Source of the DNA: Lentzea cavernae
GTDB lineage: Bacteria; Actinomycetota; Actinomycetes; Mycobacteriales; Pseudonocardiaceae
Direction: 5' to 3'
DNA length: 64,000 nt
NCBI RefSeq assembly: GCF_014653695.1
Contig: NZ_BNAR01000029.1
Span: 23,277-87,276, forward strand
The notes below the pieces were generated by a model. It was not told the origin of the DNA, searched no databases, and saw nothing but the letters and a program-made list of their open reading frames with translations. Numbering within the stretch: position 1 is the first letter of the stretch; the number at the start of each line of letters is the position of its first letter. This document shows positions 8,692 through 19,897 of the stretch, in pieces. The position numbers and the translations under genes were made by a program.

Positions 8692-8721
8692 ACCGGGGCC
8701 GCCCCAGCAGGCGACCCCGGT
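8692..8721 (-). terminator. rho-independent terminator after rne
   Basis: On the minus strand ACCGGGGTCGCC, loop of six, GGCGGCCCCGGT, followed by TTTTGCG. Twelve base pairs including one G.U. It lies 15 bases past the rne stop, so it separates rne from rplU-rpmA. Confidence 0.75.
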
Positions 8722-8735
8722 CTCACTTCCGCTCG

Positions 8736-11700
8736 TCAGTCCTCCTGGACCGGCGGTCCCGCGGGCCGCGACACGGCGCGGCGCCTGCGAGTGGTGGTGG
8801 TGACCACCGGTGCGGGCATCTGGACCTCGGGCTGCTTGGGCACCTCGACGACGACCGGGGCGGGTGCCTCGGTCGCGGCGGGGGCGCCGGCCGCGCGCTT
8901 GGCCGCACGGCGCCGCGGACGGGCCGCGGGGGCCTCCACGGCGGCCGCAGGGGCCTCGGCGACGGGTTCGGGCGCGGAGACCGGCTCAGGGGCCGTCGCG
9001 GGCTCCTGCTCGGGCTCGACGGCCGGAAGAGGCCGCTGCGAACCGATGCGGCCGGTCACGACGGGCTGCTGAGCGCCGATGCGACCCGTCACGACGGGCT
9101 GCTCCTGCTCGGGCTCGGCGGGCCGCTGGGCTCCGATGCGACCGGTCACGACGGGCTTCTCGGCGACCGGGGCGACCGGCTCGACGAGTTCCTCGGCCGC
9201 TTCCTCGATCACCGCGGGTTCGGTCTCGGAGACCACCACGGGGTCGACCTCGACCGGCTCCGGGTCCTCGGCGACCTCGTGCGGCACGTGACCGTTGAGC
9301 GCCTGCTCCTCGACCACGACCGCGTCGACGACAGCCTGCGGCTCCTTGTCGCGGCCACGGCGACGGCGGCGACGACGGCCGTGGCCCTCGTGCTCCTGGT
9401 CGGCCGCGACCACGTCCTCGGAGGTGTCCTCCGGCTCGCCGGGCTCGACGACCTCGGGCTCGACCGGTGCCTCGGGGGCCTCGACCGAGGCCTCGACGAC
9501 CTCGGTGGTCTCGGCCGCCTGCTCGCCGCCGCCCTTGTTGCGGCGCGACTTGCGGCCACCGCCCTGGGCCTGCTGTTGCTGCTGCTGGCCGCCACCACCG
9601 CCACCACCGTGCGAGTGCACGGGCTCGGTGGACACGACGACGCCACGGCCGCGGCAGTGCTCGCACGTCTGGCTGAACGCCTCGAGCAGGCCGGTGCCGA
9701 CCCGCTTGCGGGTCATCTGCACGAGACCCAGCGAGGTGACCTCGGCGACCTGGTGACGCGTGCGGTCGCGGCCGAGGCACTCGGTCAGGCGGCGCAGCAC
9801 CAGGTCGCGGTTCGACTCGAGCACCATGTCGATGAAGTCGATGACGATGATGCCGCCGATGTCGCGCAGCCGGAGCTGGCGGACGATCTCCTCCGCCGAC
9901 TCCAGGTTGTTGCGCGTGACGGTCTCTTCGAGGTTGCCGCCGGAACCGGTGAACTTGCCGGTGTTGACGTCGATGACCGTCATCGCCTCGGTGCGGTCGA
10001 TGATCAGGTAGCCGCCCGAGGGCAGCCAGACCTTGCGGTCGAGCGCCTTCATCAGCTGCTCGTCGATGCGGTACTCGACGAACGCGTCGTTGTTGCCGAC
10101 GTGCTTCTTCAGGCGGTCCTGCAGGTCCGGCGCCACGTGGCGGACGTAGGAGTCGATGACCTCCCACGCCTCGTCGCCCTGGACGACGAGCTGCGCGAAG
10201 TCCTCGGTGAACAGGTCGCGGACGACCTTCACCAGCAGGTCCGGCTCTTCGTAGAGCAGCGCCGGGGCCTTCGTGGAGGTGGTCTCGGACTTCTCCTTGA
10301 TGACCTTCCACTGGGCCTGCAGACGCGTGACGTCGCGGCCGAGCTCCTCCTCGGAGATGCCCTCCGAGGCGGTGCGGATGATCACGCCGGCGTCCTCGGG
10401 GACGACCCTCTTCAGGATGTCCTTGAGGCGCTTGCGCTCGTTGTCCGGCAGCTTGCGGCTGATGCCCGTGGCACCGCCGCCCGGCACGTAGACCAGGAAG
10501 CGGCCGGGGAGGCTGATCTGGGTGGTGAGGCGCGCGCCCTTGTGGCCGACCGGGTCCTTGGTGACCTGGACGAGCACCGAGTCGCCGCTGGAGAGCGCCT
10601 GCTCGATCTTGCGGGACTTGCCCTCGAGACCGGCGGCGTCCCAGTCGACCTCACCGGCGTAGAGCACGGCGTTGCGGCCGCGGCCGATGTCGATGAACGC
10701 GGCTTCCATGCTCGGCAGCACGTTCTGCACGCGGCCGAGGTAGACGTTGCCCACGATCGAGCCGGTGCCCGACGACGTGACGAAGTGCTCGACCAGCACG
10801 CCGTCTTCCAGCACGCCGATCTGGGTGCGGTCGCCGCGCTCGCGGACGACCATCGTGCGGGCCACGGCCTCGCGGCGGGCCAGGAACTCGGCCTCGGTCA
10901 GGACCGGGGCGCGGCGGCGGCCTGCCTCGCGGCCGTCGCGGCGGCGCTGGCGCTTGGCCTCCAGGCGCGTGGAGCCGCGGATGCTGCGCACCTCGCTCTG
11001 CGCGGCCTCGGAGTCGGCCTTGTCGTCGCGCGCGTCGCGGGACTCGCGGACGTGCACGACCGTGTTCGGCGGGTCGTCCTCGGCGACGACCTCGTCGTCC
11101 GTGCCGGTCTTGCGGCGACGGCGACGGCGGCGACGGCGGGTCGAGCCCTCGTCGCCCTCGTCCTCGGCCTCGTCGGAGGCGTCGGACTCCTCGCCGGCCT
11201 CGGCGTCCTCCGCCGGCGCGTCGTCGGACTCCTCGGTCTCGCCGTCGGTGCCCTTGCCGCGGCCGCGGCCACGACGGCCCCGGCGGCGGCGACGGCGACT
11301 GTCGCCCTCGTCGTCACCGTCGGCCTCGGCGTCCGCGTCGGTCTCGGACTCCGCCTCGGCGGCGTCGAGCTCGTCCGCGGCGATCTCGCCGACGGACTTC
11401 TCCTCGGCGACCGGCTCGGGCTCCTCGACGACGAACGGCGAGACGGGCGCCTTGGGGCGCTCGACCGGCGTCGGCGGCAGGAAGACCGCGCTCGGCGCGG
11501 CGAAGAGCGGCGCGAGCGCCGGTGCCTCGAACGCCGGGATCGCGGGGGCCTCGTAGTCCTCGGTGACATCACCGGTGACCACGTCGTCCCAGTCGACCAG
11601 CGTCTCGGCGACCTTCAGGGCCACGTCGCGGCTCACGCTCGACTGCGCGCTGCGGGCGACCTCACCGAGGTCGGCCAGCGCCGTCATCACGTCCTTGCTG

Positions 11701-11825
11701 CTGACCTCCAGCAGCTTCGCCAGTGCGTGGACCCGCAACTTGTCCGGCAGGTCCGCCAGTGCCGGGCGTGCGGCAAGCACACCCTGCCCGCCGGTGACAC
11801 CGGCAGGCTTGTCCTCGTTCGACAT
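8736..11825 (-). CDS. rne: ribonuclease E/G
   Basis: Endoribonuclease for mRNA turnover and rRNA processing; 1029 residues, in the actinobacterial layout with the catalytic core in the middle. Residues 25-60 resemble the IF2-N helical module (LRVHALAKLLEVSSKDV). A long acidic and Arg-rich disordered arm follows. Then comes the S1 domain (NVYLGRVQNVLPSMEAAF), the DNase I-like catalytic part with Mg2+ ligands in DVNTGKF and DFIDM, and the Zn-link CEHCRGRG. The C-terminal arm is Pro/Glu/Val-rich with RGRRG-type patches and three copies of a PVVTGRIG(A/S)Q motif at about residues 890-928. ATG at 11825 with GGAGGAG upstream. Confidence 0.96.
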   Translation of the reverse strand: MSNEDKPAGVTGGQGVLAARPALADLPDKLRVHALAKLLEVSSKDVMTALADLGEVARSAQSSVSRDVALKVAETLVDWDDVVTGDVTEDYEAPAIPAFEAPALAPLFAAPSAVFLPPTPVERPKAPVSPFVVEEPEPVAEEKSVGEIAADELDAAEAESETDADAEADGDDEGDSRRRRRRGRRGRGRGKGTDGETEESDDAPAEDAEAGEESDASDEAEDEGDEGSTRRRRRRRRRKTGTDDEVVAEDDPPNTVVHVRESRDARDDKADSEAAQSEVRSIRGSTRLEAKRQRRRDGREAGRRRAPVLTEAEFLARREAVARTMVVRERGDRTQIGVLEDGVLVEHFVTSSGTGSIVGNVYLGRVQNVLPSMEAAFIDIGRGRNAVLYAGEVDWDAAGLEGKSRKIEQALSSGDSVLVQVTKDPVGHKGARLTTQISLPGRFLVYVPGGGATGISRKLPDNERKRLKDILKRVVPEDAGVIIRTASEGISEEELGRDVTRLQAQWKVIKEKSETTSTKAPALLYEEPDLLVKVVRDLFTEDFAQLVVQGDEAWEVIDSYVRHVAPDLQDRLKKHVGNNDAFVEYRIDEQLMKALDRKVWLPSGGYLIIDRTEAMTVIDVNTGKFTGSGGNLEETVTRNNLESAEEIVRQLRLRDIGGIIVIDFIDMVLESNRDLVLRRLTECLGRDRTRHQVAEVTSLGLVQMTRKRVGTGLLEAFSQTCEHCRGRGVVVSTEPVHSHGGGGGGGQQQQQQAQGGGRKSRRNKGGGEQAAETTEVVEASVEAPEAPVEPEVVEPGEPEDTSEDVVAADQEHEGHGRRRRRRRGRDKEPQAVVDAVVVEEQALNGHVPHEVAEDPEPVEVDPVVVSETEPAVIEEAAEELVEPVAPVAEKPVVTGRIGAQRPAEPEQEQPVVTGRIGAQQPVVTGRIGSQRPLPAVEPEQEPATAPEPVSAPEPVAEAPAAAVEAPAARPRRRAAKRAAGAPAATEAPAPVVVEVPKQPEVQMPAPVVTTTTRRRRAVSRPAGPPVQED

Positions 11826-12053
11826 GCAGCTCCTCCACCCCCGGGCGCGTCCCGTGAGGACGCGGCCGCGCAGGGGCCTCTCTCGTCTCTTCCACCGCTT
11901 CTCGCGGCGGGAATCCTTGCCTCGCGCGCAGCGGCGTGGCGCCTCACTGGGCGCACGCTTGCGCAGGTCCCACGACGACGCCGCTGTCAGCGCCGCTCCT
12001 CCTGTATGCGCGTCCCGGCTGGACCGGACCGAACAGACAACCGTCTGCGCTCG
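11826..12053 (-). other. rne 5' leader region, no gene
   Basis: 228 bases between the DUF2344 stop and the rne start. It is GC-rich and holds the rne ribosome-binding site (GGAGGAG, 11829-11838). The length suggests a separate rne promoter and leader. I cannot identify a convincing hexamer pair or a known riboswitch. Confidence 0.4.
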
Positions 12054-12779
12054 TCAGGACTCTCTGTCCTGCTGGAGCGGGTCCACCAGCCTGCCCTCGC
12101 CGTCGAGCCTTCCCTGCGCCATCCGGGTTGCTCTCGCAGGTACCGGCGGCACGAGATCGGCCACGACGCGAAGCGCATTCAGCACGTCGTCGGGTCGCAC
12201 GGTAGGCGTTACCTGCCGTACGACCGTCATGAGTATCCCACACGGTCGTGACAAAGCGGTGTCATCGTGTCCGGCGTCGCTCGAACGTGGTTCGACCAGC
12301 GCCGACACGACGGCCGGCCGCACGTCGAGCATCTTCGTGCCGTTCTTGGTGAGGCGTTCGACCTCGACGGACTCCGCCGCGAGGAAGACGCTCACCGCCT
12401 TCGCGAGCTCATCGGGCCCGACTCCGTCGAGCTCGATCCGCCACTCGCTCGCGTCGATGCGCTCGGTGAGGTTGCCACCGAGCGACTGGACCACGTCGAC
12501 GACGTCGATGCCGGGGGGCAACGCCTCGTCGAGCGCGGCCTTGAGCGCCACCGGGTCGACCTTCTCGACCACCGACACCTCGACGTACTCGGCCTCGCTG
12601 GCGACACCGGTCGGCGCGGCGCCGACCCACGACACCTTCGGGTGAGGGCTGAACCCCTGGGAGTAGGCCATGGGCACGCCTGCCCGGCGCAGCGCACGTT
12701 CGAACGTGCGAGCGATGTCGCGGTGCGAAGTGAAGCGCAACCTCCCCCGCTTGGTGTAGCGGAGGCGCAGTTTCTGCAC
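12054..12779 (-). CDS. TIGR03936 / DUF2344 protein, radical SAM partner
   Basis: 241 residues matching the DUF2344 family: KLRLRYTKRGRLRFTSHRD at the start, then RRAGVPMAYSQGFSPHPK. In most bacteria this domain is fused to, or encoded directly after, a TIGR03960 radical SAM protein; its function is unknown. Here the partner gene lies 1.9 kb upstream on the same strand, with a subtilase gene between them on the other strand. Start taken as GTG at 12779, where family homology begins; a CTG at 12818 preceded by GGGAG could add 13 residues. The last 60 residues are variable. Confidence 0.85.
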   Translation of the reverse strand: MQKLRLRYTKRGRLRFTSHRDIARTFERALRRAGVPMAYSQGFSPHPKVSWVGAAPTGVASEAEYVEVSVVEKVDPVALKAALDEALPPGIDVVDVVQSLGGNLTERIDASEWRIELDGVGPDELAKAVSVFLAAESVEVERLTKNGTKMLDVRPAVVSALVEPRSSDAGHDDTALSRPCGILMTVVRQVTPTVRPDDVLNALRVVADLVPPVPARATRMAQGRLDGEGRLVDPLQQDRES

Positions 12780-12984
12780 CGCCGCGGCGGAGGGGTTGTT
12801 GGGCAGGTTGCGGCTCAGCGGTGCTCCCGAGTGGTGTTCCGACGGGTGAGCGGTCCCATCGGCGCAGGCTGTTCGTCCAGTAGGACGGTACCGTGAACCT
12901 GATTCAGAACGTTCAGCTTGTCTAGATCGTTGCGCGTGGTTACGGTCCGGCTGACTGGACGCCCTGCCTACCTGGAGGTCACTG

Positions 12985-14412
12985 GTGCCTCTGCTCCACC
13001 GCGCTCGAGTGGCTGCGTTGACCGCACTGCTCGCGGCCGGGTGCTTGGCGGCGTCCCTGCCCGCGGCCGCGCAGCCCTGGGTCTCCCCCGTGACCCCCGA
13101 GTGCATCCAGCCCGGTCCGCTGCTGCGCTACCTGGTGGTGTTCTCGCAGCTCACCACCCCTGCGATGGCGGACGCGGAGATCACGGAGGCGTGCGGTACC
13201 ACGACCGTCTACTACCCCGAGATCTCGATCGCCGTCGCGACCTCGCCGGACCCGTCGTTCCTCAAGCTGATCGGCCCGCAGCGCGCCTACAGCGCCCAGG
13301 CCGAGAGCTCCAAGCGGTCGGTGAAGCGCAAGAAGGACGACACGGAACTGCTCCGGCCGTCCGGCGTGCGCTCCAGCGAGCAGTGGGACATGGATCTCAT
13401 CAAGACCTCCGCCGCGCACGAGGTGACCACGGGCTCCAAGTCCGTCGTCGTGGGCGTGCTGGACTCGGGCGTCGACGCGAAGCACCCGGACCTGGTGGAC
13501 GCGCTGGCGCCCGAACTGTCCGCGGGCTGCCTGACCGGCAAGCCCGACACGTCACCGTCGGCCTGGGCCCCGACGACCTCCGCCCACGGCACGCACGTCG
13601 CCGGCACCATCGCCGCCGCTGACGACGGCCGCGGCACCACGGGCGTCGCGCCGGGCGTGCGCATCGCGTCCGTGAAGGTCGTGGACGACGAGGGCTTCAT
13701 CTACCCCGAATACGCGGTGTGCGGCTTCATGTGGGCCGCCTCACAGGGCATGACGATCACCAACAACAGCTACTTCATCGACCCGTACCTGTTCACGTGC
13801 CAGAGCGAGCCTGGCCAGCGCGTCATCTACGAGGCCGTGCGCCGTGCCGTGGACTACGCGACCTCGCGCAACGTGCTGACGGTCGCCGCCGCGGGCAACG
13901 CGGGCGCGGACCTGTCCCGGCCTGGGCGCGACTCGATGTCGCCGACGAACGGTGAGGCGCAGACGCGTCCGGTCGACTCGACTTGTGTGGTGCTGCCGGC
14001 GCAGCTCAAGAACGTGGTGGGCGTGTCGGCGGTCGATTCGAACAAGACCAAGGCCGGGTACAGCTCGTACGGGCTGGGGGCGATCGACGTGACGGCTCCC
14101 GGTGGTGACCCCCGCACGCCTACCGGGTGTGTGTTGTCGACCGTGCCGTCCGGGTACGACTACTCGTGCGGGACGTCGATGGCTGCGCCGCATGCTGCTG
14201 GGGTGGCGGCGTTGATCGCTTCGGTGCATCCAGAGGCGGATGCTGTGTCGCTGGGGCGGATGTTGAACGTGCAGGCTGAGACCCTGGCTTGTCCTGGGGA
14301 CTATGACTTGAACGGGACCGGGGTGCAGGACGCTTTCTGCACCGGGTATTCGGAGTACAACTCGTTCTACGGGCACGGGCTTGTGGACGCGTTGGCCGCT
14401 GTCACGAAGTAG
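12985..14412 (+). CDS. secreted S8 subtilase-family serine protease
   Basis: 475 residues. Signal peptide of about 29 residues ending in AAAQ. A propeptide-like segment of about 110 residues follows, then the subtilase domain. Catalytic triad: Asp160 in VLDSGVD, His201 in HGTHVAG, Ser398 in GTSMAAPH, plus the oxyanion Asn in AAAGNAG. Several Cys residues could form disulfides. There is no C-terminal transmembrane helix, so it is an exported enzyme rather than an ESX mycosin. GTG start at 12985 with GGAGG eight bases upstream. It is inserted, on the opposite strand, between the DUF2344 gene and its radical SAM partner. Confidence 0.93.
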   Translation: MPLLHRARVAALTALLAAGCLAASLPAAAQPWVSPVTPECIQPGPLLRYLVVFSQLTTPAMADAEITEACGTTTVYYPEISIAVATSPDPSFLKLIGPQRAYSAQAESSKRSVKRKKDDTELLRPSGVRSSEQWDMDLIKTSAAHEVTTGSKSVVVGVLDSGVDAKHPDLVDALAPELSAGCLTGKPDTSPSAWAPTTSAHGTHVAGTIAAADDGRGTTGVAPGVRIASVKVVDDEGFIYPEYAVCGFMWAASQGMTITNNSYFIDPYLFTCQSEPGQRVIYEAVRRAVDYATSRNVLTVAAAGNAGADLSRPGRDSMSPTNGEAQTRPVDSTCVVLPAQLKNVVGVSAVDSNKTKAGYSSYGLGAIDVTAPGGDPRTPTGCVLSTVPSGYDYSCGTSMAAPHAAGVAALIASVHPEADAVSLGRMLNVQAETLACPGDYDLNGTGVQDAFCTGYSEYNSFYGHGLVDALAAVTK

Positions 14413-14454
14413 GGCCCGGCTTGGCAGGGCGGCATCTGGTGCGTTGGAGAGACG

Positions 14455-14614
14455 CCGTGCGCGCGTCGGATGCGAACGGGACGCGCGTGGCCAACGAGAC
14501 GTGTGTGCTCGTTCGGACGCGCTGACCGCCACCACACAGCAGGCACTCTCTCGCGAACATCCACCCGCACGTCACCTGGCACGCGCCAAGCGCCACCGTG
14601 CGCGCGTCGGATGC
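14455..14614. repeat. degenerate direct repeats
   Basis: A 19-base block CCGTGCGCGCGTCGGATGC occurs at 14455-14473 and again at 14596-14614. Each copy is followed by a similar AACG(G/A)GACG(C/T)GC(G/A)TG tail. A third partial copy (GCCAACGAGACGTG) lies near 14490. No coding signal is convincing here. Confidence 0.7.
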
Positions 14615-14664
14615 CAACGAGACGTGCATGCCGCTGGACCCCCTGAGCGAGTTGCCCAAACGAA

Positions 14665-14690
14665 GCAGGGCCCGCTTTCGCGGGCCCTGC
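14665..14690. terminator. bidirectional-looking terminator hairpin
   Basis: GCAGGGCCCGC (14665-14675), four-base loop, GCGGGCCCTGC (14680-14690): a perfect 11-base-pair stem. It sits 19 bases beyond the radical SAM stop on the minus strand, where it is followed by TTCGTTTG. It lies about 250 bases past the subtilase stop on the plus strand. Confidence 0.75.
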
Positions 14691-14708
14691 GGCACAGCTC
14701 GGGGTGTC

Positions 14709-16670
<1,962 letters not shown>

Positions 16671-16714
16671 ACGAGGAGAGTAACGGCCCCCACAGGCGGG
16701 GGCCGAATCGCGCC

Positions 16715-17560
16715 TCAGTCCAGCAACAACTTGCCCAGCCGGCGCGCCGCGACCACCGTTCCCACGGCCGCCAGGACCGCGAAGTACGCGAGGTGGCCGA
16801 GCATGCCCCAGCCGACCATGCCCAGCGTGAGGCCCCGCATCAGCTCGATGGCGTGGTAGAGCGGCGTCCACGTCACCACCGTCTGCAGCCAGCCCGGGTA
16901 GACCGACAGCGGGTAGAACGTCGTCGAGAACAGGAACAGCGGCAGCACCGCGAGTTGCACGAGGTCGAAGTCCTGCCACGAGCGCATGAACGTCGTCGCC
17001 GCCATGCCCACCGCCGCGAACGCGAACGCCACCAGCAGAGCCGCGGGCAGCGCCAGCAACGCCCACGGCGAGGCGATGAGCCCCATCCCGAGCATCACGC
17101 CGAGGAACCCCGCCGAGTACAGACCGCCGCGCAGCAACGCCCACGAGATCTCGCCGATCGCGATGTCCATCGGCCCCATCGGCGTCGTGAGCATCGCGTC
17201 GTAGAGCTTCGCGTACTTGAACTTGAAGAACACGTTGAACGTCGCGTCGTACACCGCTCCGTTCATCGCGCTCGCCGCCAGCAGCGCGGGTGCCACGAAC
17301 GCCGCGTAGCTGATCGGCCGCCCGTCCGGCCCGGCCACCGCCGTCACCATCTGCCCGAACCCGAGGCCCAGCGACCACAGGAACAGCATCGGCTCGAACG
17401 CCCCGCCGACCAGCACGAACCACGCGCGCTTGTTCACCACCGCGGACCGTTCGACGAGCATGCTCGCCCGCCTGCCGTAGAGCCCCGGCGGGATCACCCG
17501 CCACAACAGCCCCACGCTGGCGGGTTTCGCCTGATCAGCACGGTCGAGTGTCTGCGTCAT
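16715..17560 (-). CDS. ABC-2 type transporter permease
   Basis: 281 residues with six predicted membrane helices after a cytosolic N-terminal amphipathic stretch. FLWSLGLGFG and FPLSVYPGW fit the ABC-2 exporter permease family (daunorubicin/nodulation type). ATG at 17560 begins one base after the stop of the upstream permease, so they are translated together. It forms an exporter with the neighbouring permease and ATPase, probably as a heterodimer. Substrate unknown; drugs, lipids or cell-wall intermediates are typical for the family. Confidence 0.92.
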   Translation of the reverse strand: MTQTLDRADQAKPASVGLLWRVIPPGLYGRRASMLVERSAVVNKRAWFVLVGGAFEPMLFLWSLGLGFGQMVTAVAGPDGRPISYAAFVAPALLAASAMNGAVYDATFNVFFKFKYAKLYDAMLTTPMGPMDIAIGEISWALLRGGLYSAGFLGVMLGMGLIASPWALLALPAALLVAFAFAAVGMAATTFMRSWQDFDLVQLAVLPLFLFSTTFYPLSVYPGWLQTVVTWTPLYHAIELMRGLTLGMVGWGMLGHLAYFAVLAAVGTVVAARRLGKLLLD

Positions 17561-17561
17561 G

Positions 17562-18335
17562 TCACACCGCCAGCCTTCGGTGGAAGAAGCGAACGCCGAG
17601 CGCGACGCCCACGGCGACCAACGCACCGAGGTATGCGAGGTGCCCCAACGCGGGTAAGAGGTCCAACGACCCGAACGTCGCCCCGCGCGCGAGCTCGATG
17701 CCGTGCCACGTCGGCGTCAGCCACACCAGCGGCAGCAACCAGTCGGGCAGCTGGCTCACCGGGAAGAACGCGCCGGTGAACAACGTCATCGGCATCAGCA
17801 CGAACCGGAAGATGTTGTTGAAGGCCTCCGGCTTCTCCAACGTCGCGCTGTACGCCACCAACGGCGCGCTGAACGCCAGCCCCGCCAGCGTCGCGACCGG
17901 TATGGCGAGCAGGACGCCCGGCCCGGCCGCCGCGCCGAGGAGCACGGCGATGCCCACGAACACGATCGACCGCAGCAGCAGCTGCGACCCGATCCACATC
18001 ACCTGCGAGTAGAGCACCTGCGCCGGCGTGATCGGCGTGGCCACCATGGCGATGAACGACTTCTGCCACATGAACTGCGACATGACCGGGAACGTCGACT
18101 CGAACGTCGCCCCCTGCACCGCCGTGACGACCACCAGCGCGGGCGCGAGGTACTGCAGGTACGGCACGCCACCGATCAGCGCCGTCGACTGCACCTGCGA
18201 CCCGAACCCCAGCCCGAGCGCCAACAGGAACAGCACCGGCGTGAGGAAGCTCGACACCGCCGTGGCCCGCCAGTTGCGCCGGTACCACGTCCAGGTCTTC
18301 TCGAACCCGAACCACGAAGCCCTCAACGTCTCCAT
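17562..18335 (-). CDS. ABC-2 type transporter permease
   Basis: 257 residues, six membrane helices, with GLGFGSQV near the first helix and FTGAFFPVSQLP near the fifth, typical of ABC-2 permeases. Its ATG overlaps the ATPase stop (TGATG at 18337-18333), indicating translational coupling. It is paralogous to the next permease downstream. The pair probably makes the membrane half of one exporter. Confidence 0.92.
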   Translation of the reverse strand: METLRASWFGFEKTWTWYRRNWRATAVSSFLTPVLFLLALGLGFGSQVQSTALIGGVPYLQYLAPALVVVTAVQGATFESTFPVMSQFMWQKSFIAMVATPITPAQVLYSQVMWIGSQLLLRSIVFVGIAVLLGAAAGPGVLLAIPVATLAGLAFSAPLVAYSATLEKPEAFNNIFRFVLMPMTLFTGAFFPVSQLPDWLLPLVWLTPTWHGIELARGATFGSLDLLPALGHLAYLGALVAVGVALGVRFFHRRLAV

Positions 18336-19249
18336 CAGTCCACCAACGTCCGGCCGGTGAGCCTCAGGAACACGTCCTCCAGCGAACTGCGCCGCACCAG
18401 GCTCTGCACCGGCTGAACCCCGTGCTCGTGCACCTTGGCCAACGTGTGCTCGCCGTCCTGCGTGTAGAGCAACAGCCGATCCGGCAGCACTTCCACCCTC
18501 TCGGCGAACCTCTCGAGGTCCGGTTTCTCGGCCCCCGGCTGGAACCTCAGCTCCAGCACTTCCCTGGTGGAGTACTTGTCGATCAACGCGCTGGGCGACC
18601 CCTCGGCCGCGATCCGCCCGCCGTCCATCACCACGAGCCGGTCGCAGAGCTGCTCGGCCTCGTCCATGTAGTGGGTGGTGATGATGAGCGTGACACCGTC
18701 CTGCTTCAACCTGAACAGCCTGTCCCACAACAGATGCCGGGCCTGCGGGTCCAACCCGGTGGTCGGCTCGTCGAGCAGCAGCAACTCGGGGTCGTTCACC
18801 AGCGACCGCGCGATCGTGAGCCGCCGCTTCATCCCACCGCTGAGCGGCTCGACCTCGTGATCGGCCCGATCAGACAGCTGCGCGAACTCCAGCAACTCCT
18901 CGGCCTTCTCCCGGCACCGCTGCCGCGACATCCCGAAGTACCGCCCGTAGATCTGCAGGTTCTGCCGGACCGTCAGCTCCGTGTCGAGGTTGTCGAGCTG
19001 CGGCACCACCCCCAGCCGCGCACGGATCTGCGGCCCCTGCGTGGCCGGGTCCATGCCGAGCACTTTCAGGTCCCCACCCGTCCGCCCGGACACGCACGAG
19101 ATCATCCGCATGGTCGACGACTTCCCCGCCCCGTTGGGCCCGAGAAACCCGAACGCCTCACCCCGCCGCACGTCGACATCGATGCCGCGCACGGCCTCGA
19201 ACGATCCGAAGTGCTTGGTCAGAGCCTTGGCCTCAACGAGGTTGTCCAC
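18335..19249 (-). CDS. ABC transporter ATP-binding protein (DrrA-type)
   Basis: 304-residue ATPase for the two permeases. Walker A GPNGAGKSS, signature LSGGMKRRL, Walker B LLLLDEPTTGLDP and the switch His in ITTHYMDEAEQL are all intact. The C-terminal extension of about 80 residues (SLEDVFLRLTGR) is the DrrA-type accessory domain. Start chosen as GTG at 19249 (VDNLVEAKALTKHFG); a GTG three codons earlier is possible, and neither has a strong ribosome-binding site. It is divergent from the GNAT gene across about 56 bases. First gene of a three-gene exporter operon. Confidence 0.94.
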   Translation of the reverse strand: MDNLVEAKALTKHFGSFEAVRGIDVDVRRGEAFGFLGPNGAGKSSTMRMISCVSGRTGGDLKVLGMDPATQGPQIRARLGVVPQLDNLDTELTVRQNLQIYGRYFGMSRQRCREKAEELLEFAQLSDRADHEVEPLSGGMKRRLTIARSLVNDPELLLLDEPTTGLDPQARHLLWDRLFRLKQDGVTLIITTHYMDEAEQLCDRLVVMDGGRIAAEGSPSALIDKYSTREVLELRFQPGAEKPDLERFAERVEVLPDRLLLYTQDGEHTLAKVHEHGVQPVQSLVRRSSLEDVFLRLTGRTLVD

Positions 19250-19305
19250 CCACCCGACGTTAACGAACAGGTCTGACAATTCTCGACGCAATTACGATCA
19301 GCACC

Positions 19306-19893
19306 ATGCCCACGACCTTGCGCTGGCTCTCGGAAGCCGACGACCACCTCCGCGCCGAGATCCACGCGGTCGTGCACGACGTGGTGGCAGCGGGCGGCGC
19401 GGTCGGCTACCACTCGCCTCCCTCCCACGACCGCATCTCCGACTGGCTGGACTCAGTGCTGAAGCTGGTCCGCAACGGCGACGCGGCGTTCGCAGTGGCT
19501 GTTGTGGACGGCATCGTGCGCGCCGTGGGGATGTGGCGCCGCGGCTCGACCGCCGTGTTCCAGCACCGCGCCGAGGTCCAGCAGATCATGGCCCACCCCT
19601 CGGCCCGCGGCCTCGGCCTCGGACGGCTGGTGATGGAGGGCTTGGTGGAGAACGCCCGCGCGCAAGGCCTGGAGATCCTGATGCTGGGGGTGCGCGGCAA
19701 CAACCATGGCGCGATCGAGCTGTACGAGAGCCTTGGGTTCCGGGAGTGCGGGCGGATGCCGAACGCGATCGCCGTGGGCACGCAACGGTGGGACGACGTG
19801 TGGATGTACCTGCCGCTCGGCTATCCGGAGGGGACACAGTTGAACGGGGCCGCGGCAGGCGGGCTGGGCAGCAGCCCACGACGAACGGCCTGA
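19306..19893 (+). CDS. GNAT family N-acetyltransferase
   Basis: 195 residues with the acetyl-CoA pyrophosphate loop RGLGLGR preceded by VQQIMAHPSA, and the GNAT C-terminal IELYESLGFREC. Substrate unknown. The ATG is preceded by TACGAT seven bases upstream and has no Shine-Dalgarno sequence, so a leaderless transcript is plausible. It is transcribed away from the ABC exporter operon. A repeat-rich gene-free stretch begins five bases after the stop. Confidence 0.9.
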   Translation: MPTTLRWLSEADDHLRAEIHAVVHDVVAAGGAVGYHSPPSHDRISDWLDSVLKLVRNGDAAFAVAVVDGIVRAVGMWRRGSTAVFQHRAEVQQIMAHPSARGLGLGRLVMEGLVENARAQGLEILMLGVRGNNHGAIELYESLGFRECGRMPNAIAVGTQRWDDVWMYLPLGYPEGTQLNGAAAGGLGSSPRRTA

Positions 19894-19897
19894 CGAC

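Noticed and set aside
8205..12251. Very long open frame of 1348 codons on the plus strand across rne
   Set aside because: It is the antisense shadow of rne, rplU and part of DUF2344. The composition mirrors the high-GC codons of the true genes and it has no family motifs.
12985..14412. Subtilase as an ESX mycosin partner of the type VII locus
   Set aside because: It has no C-terminal membrane helix, is 20 kb away, and is not linked to Ecc genes.
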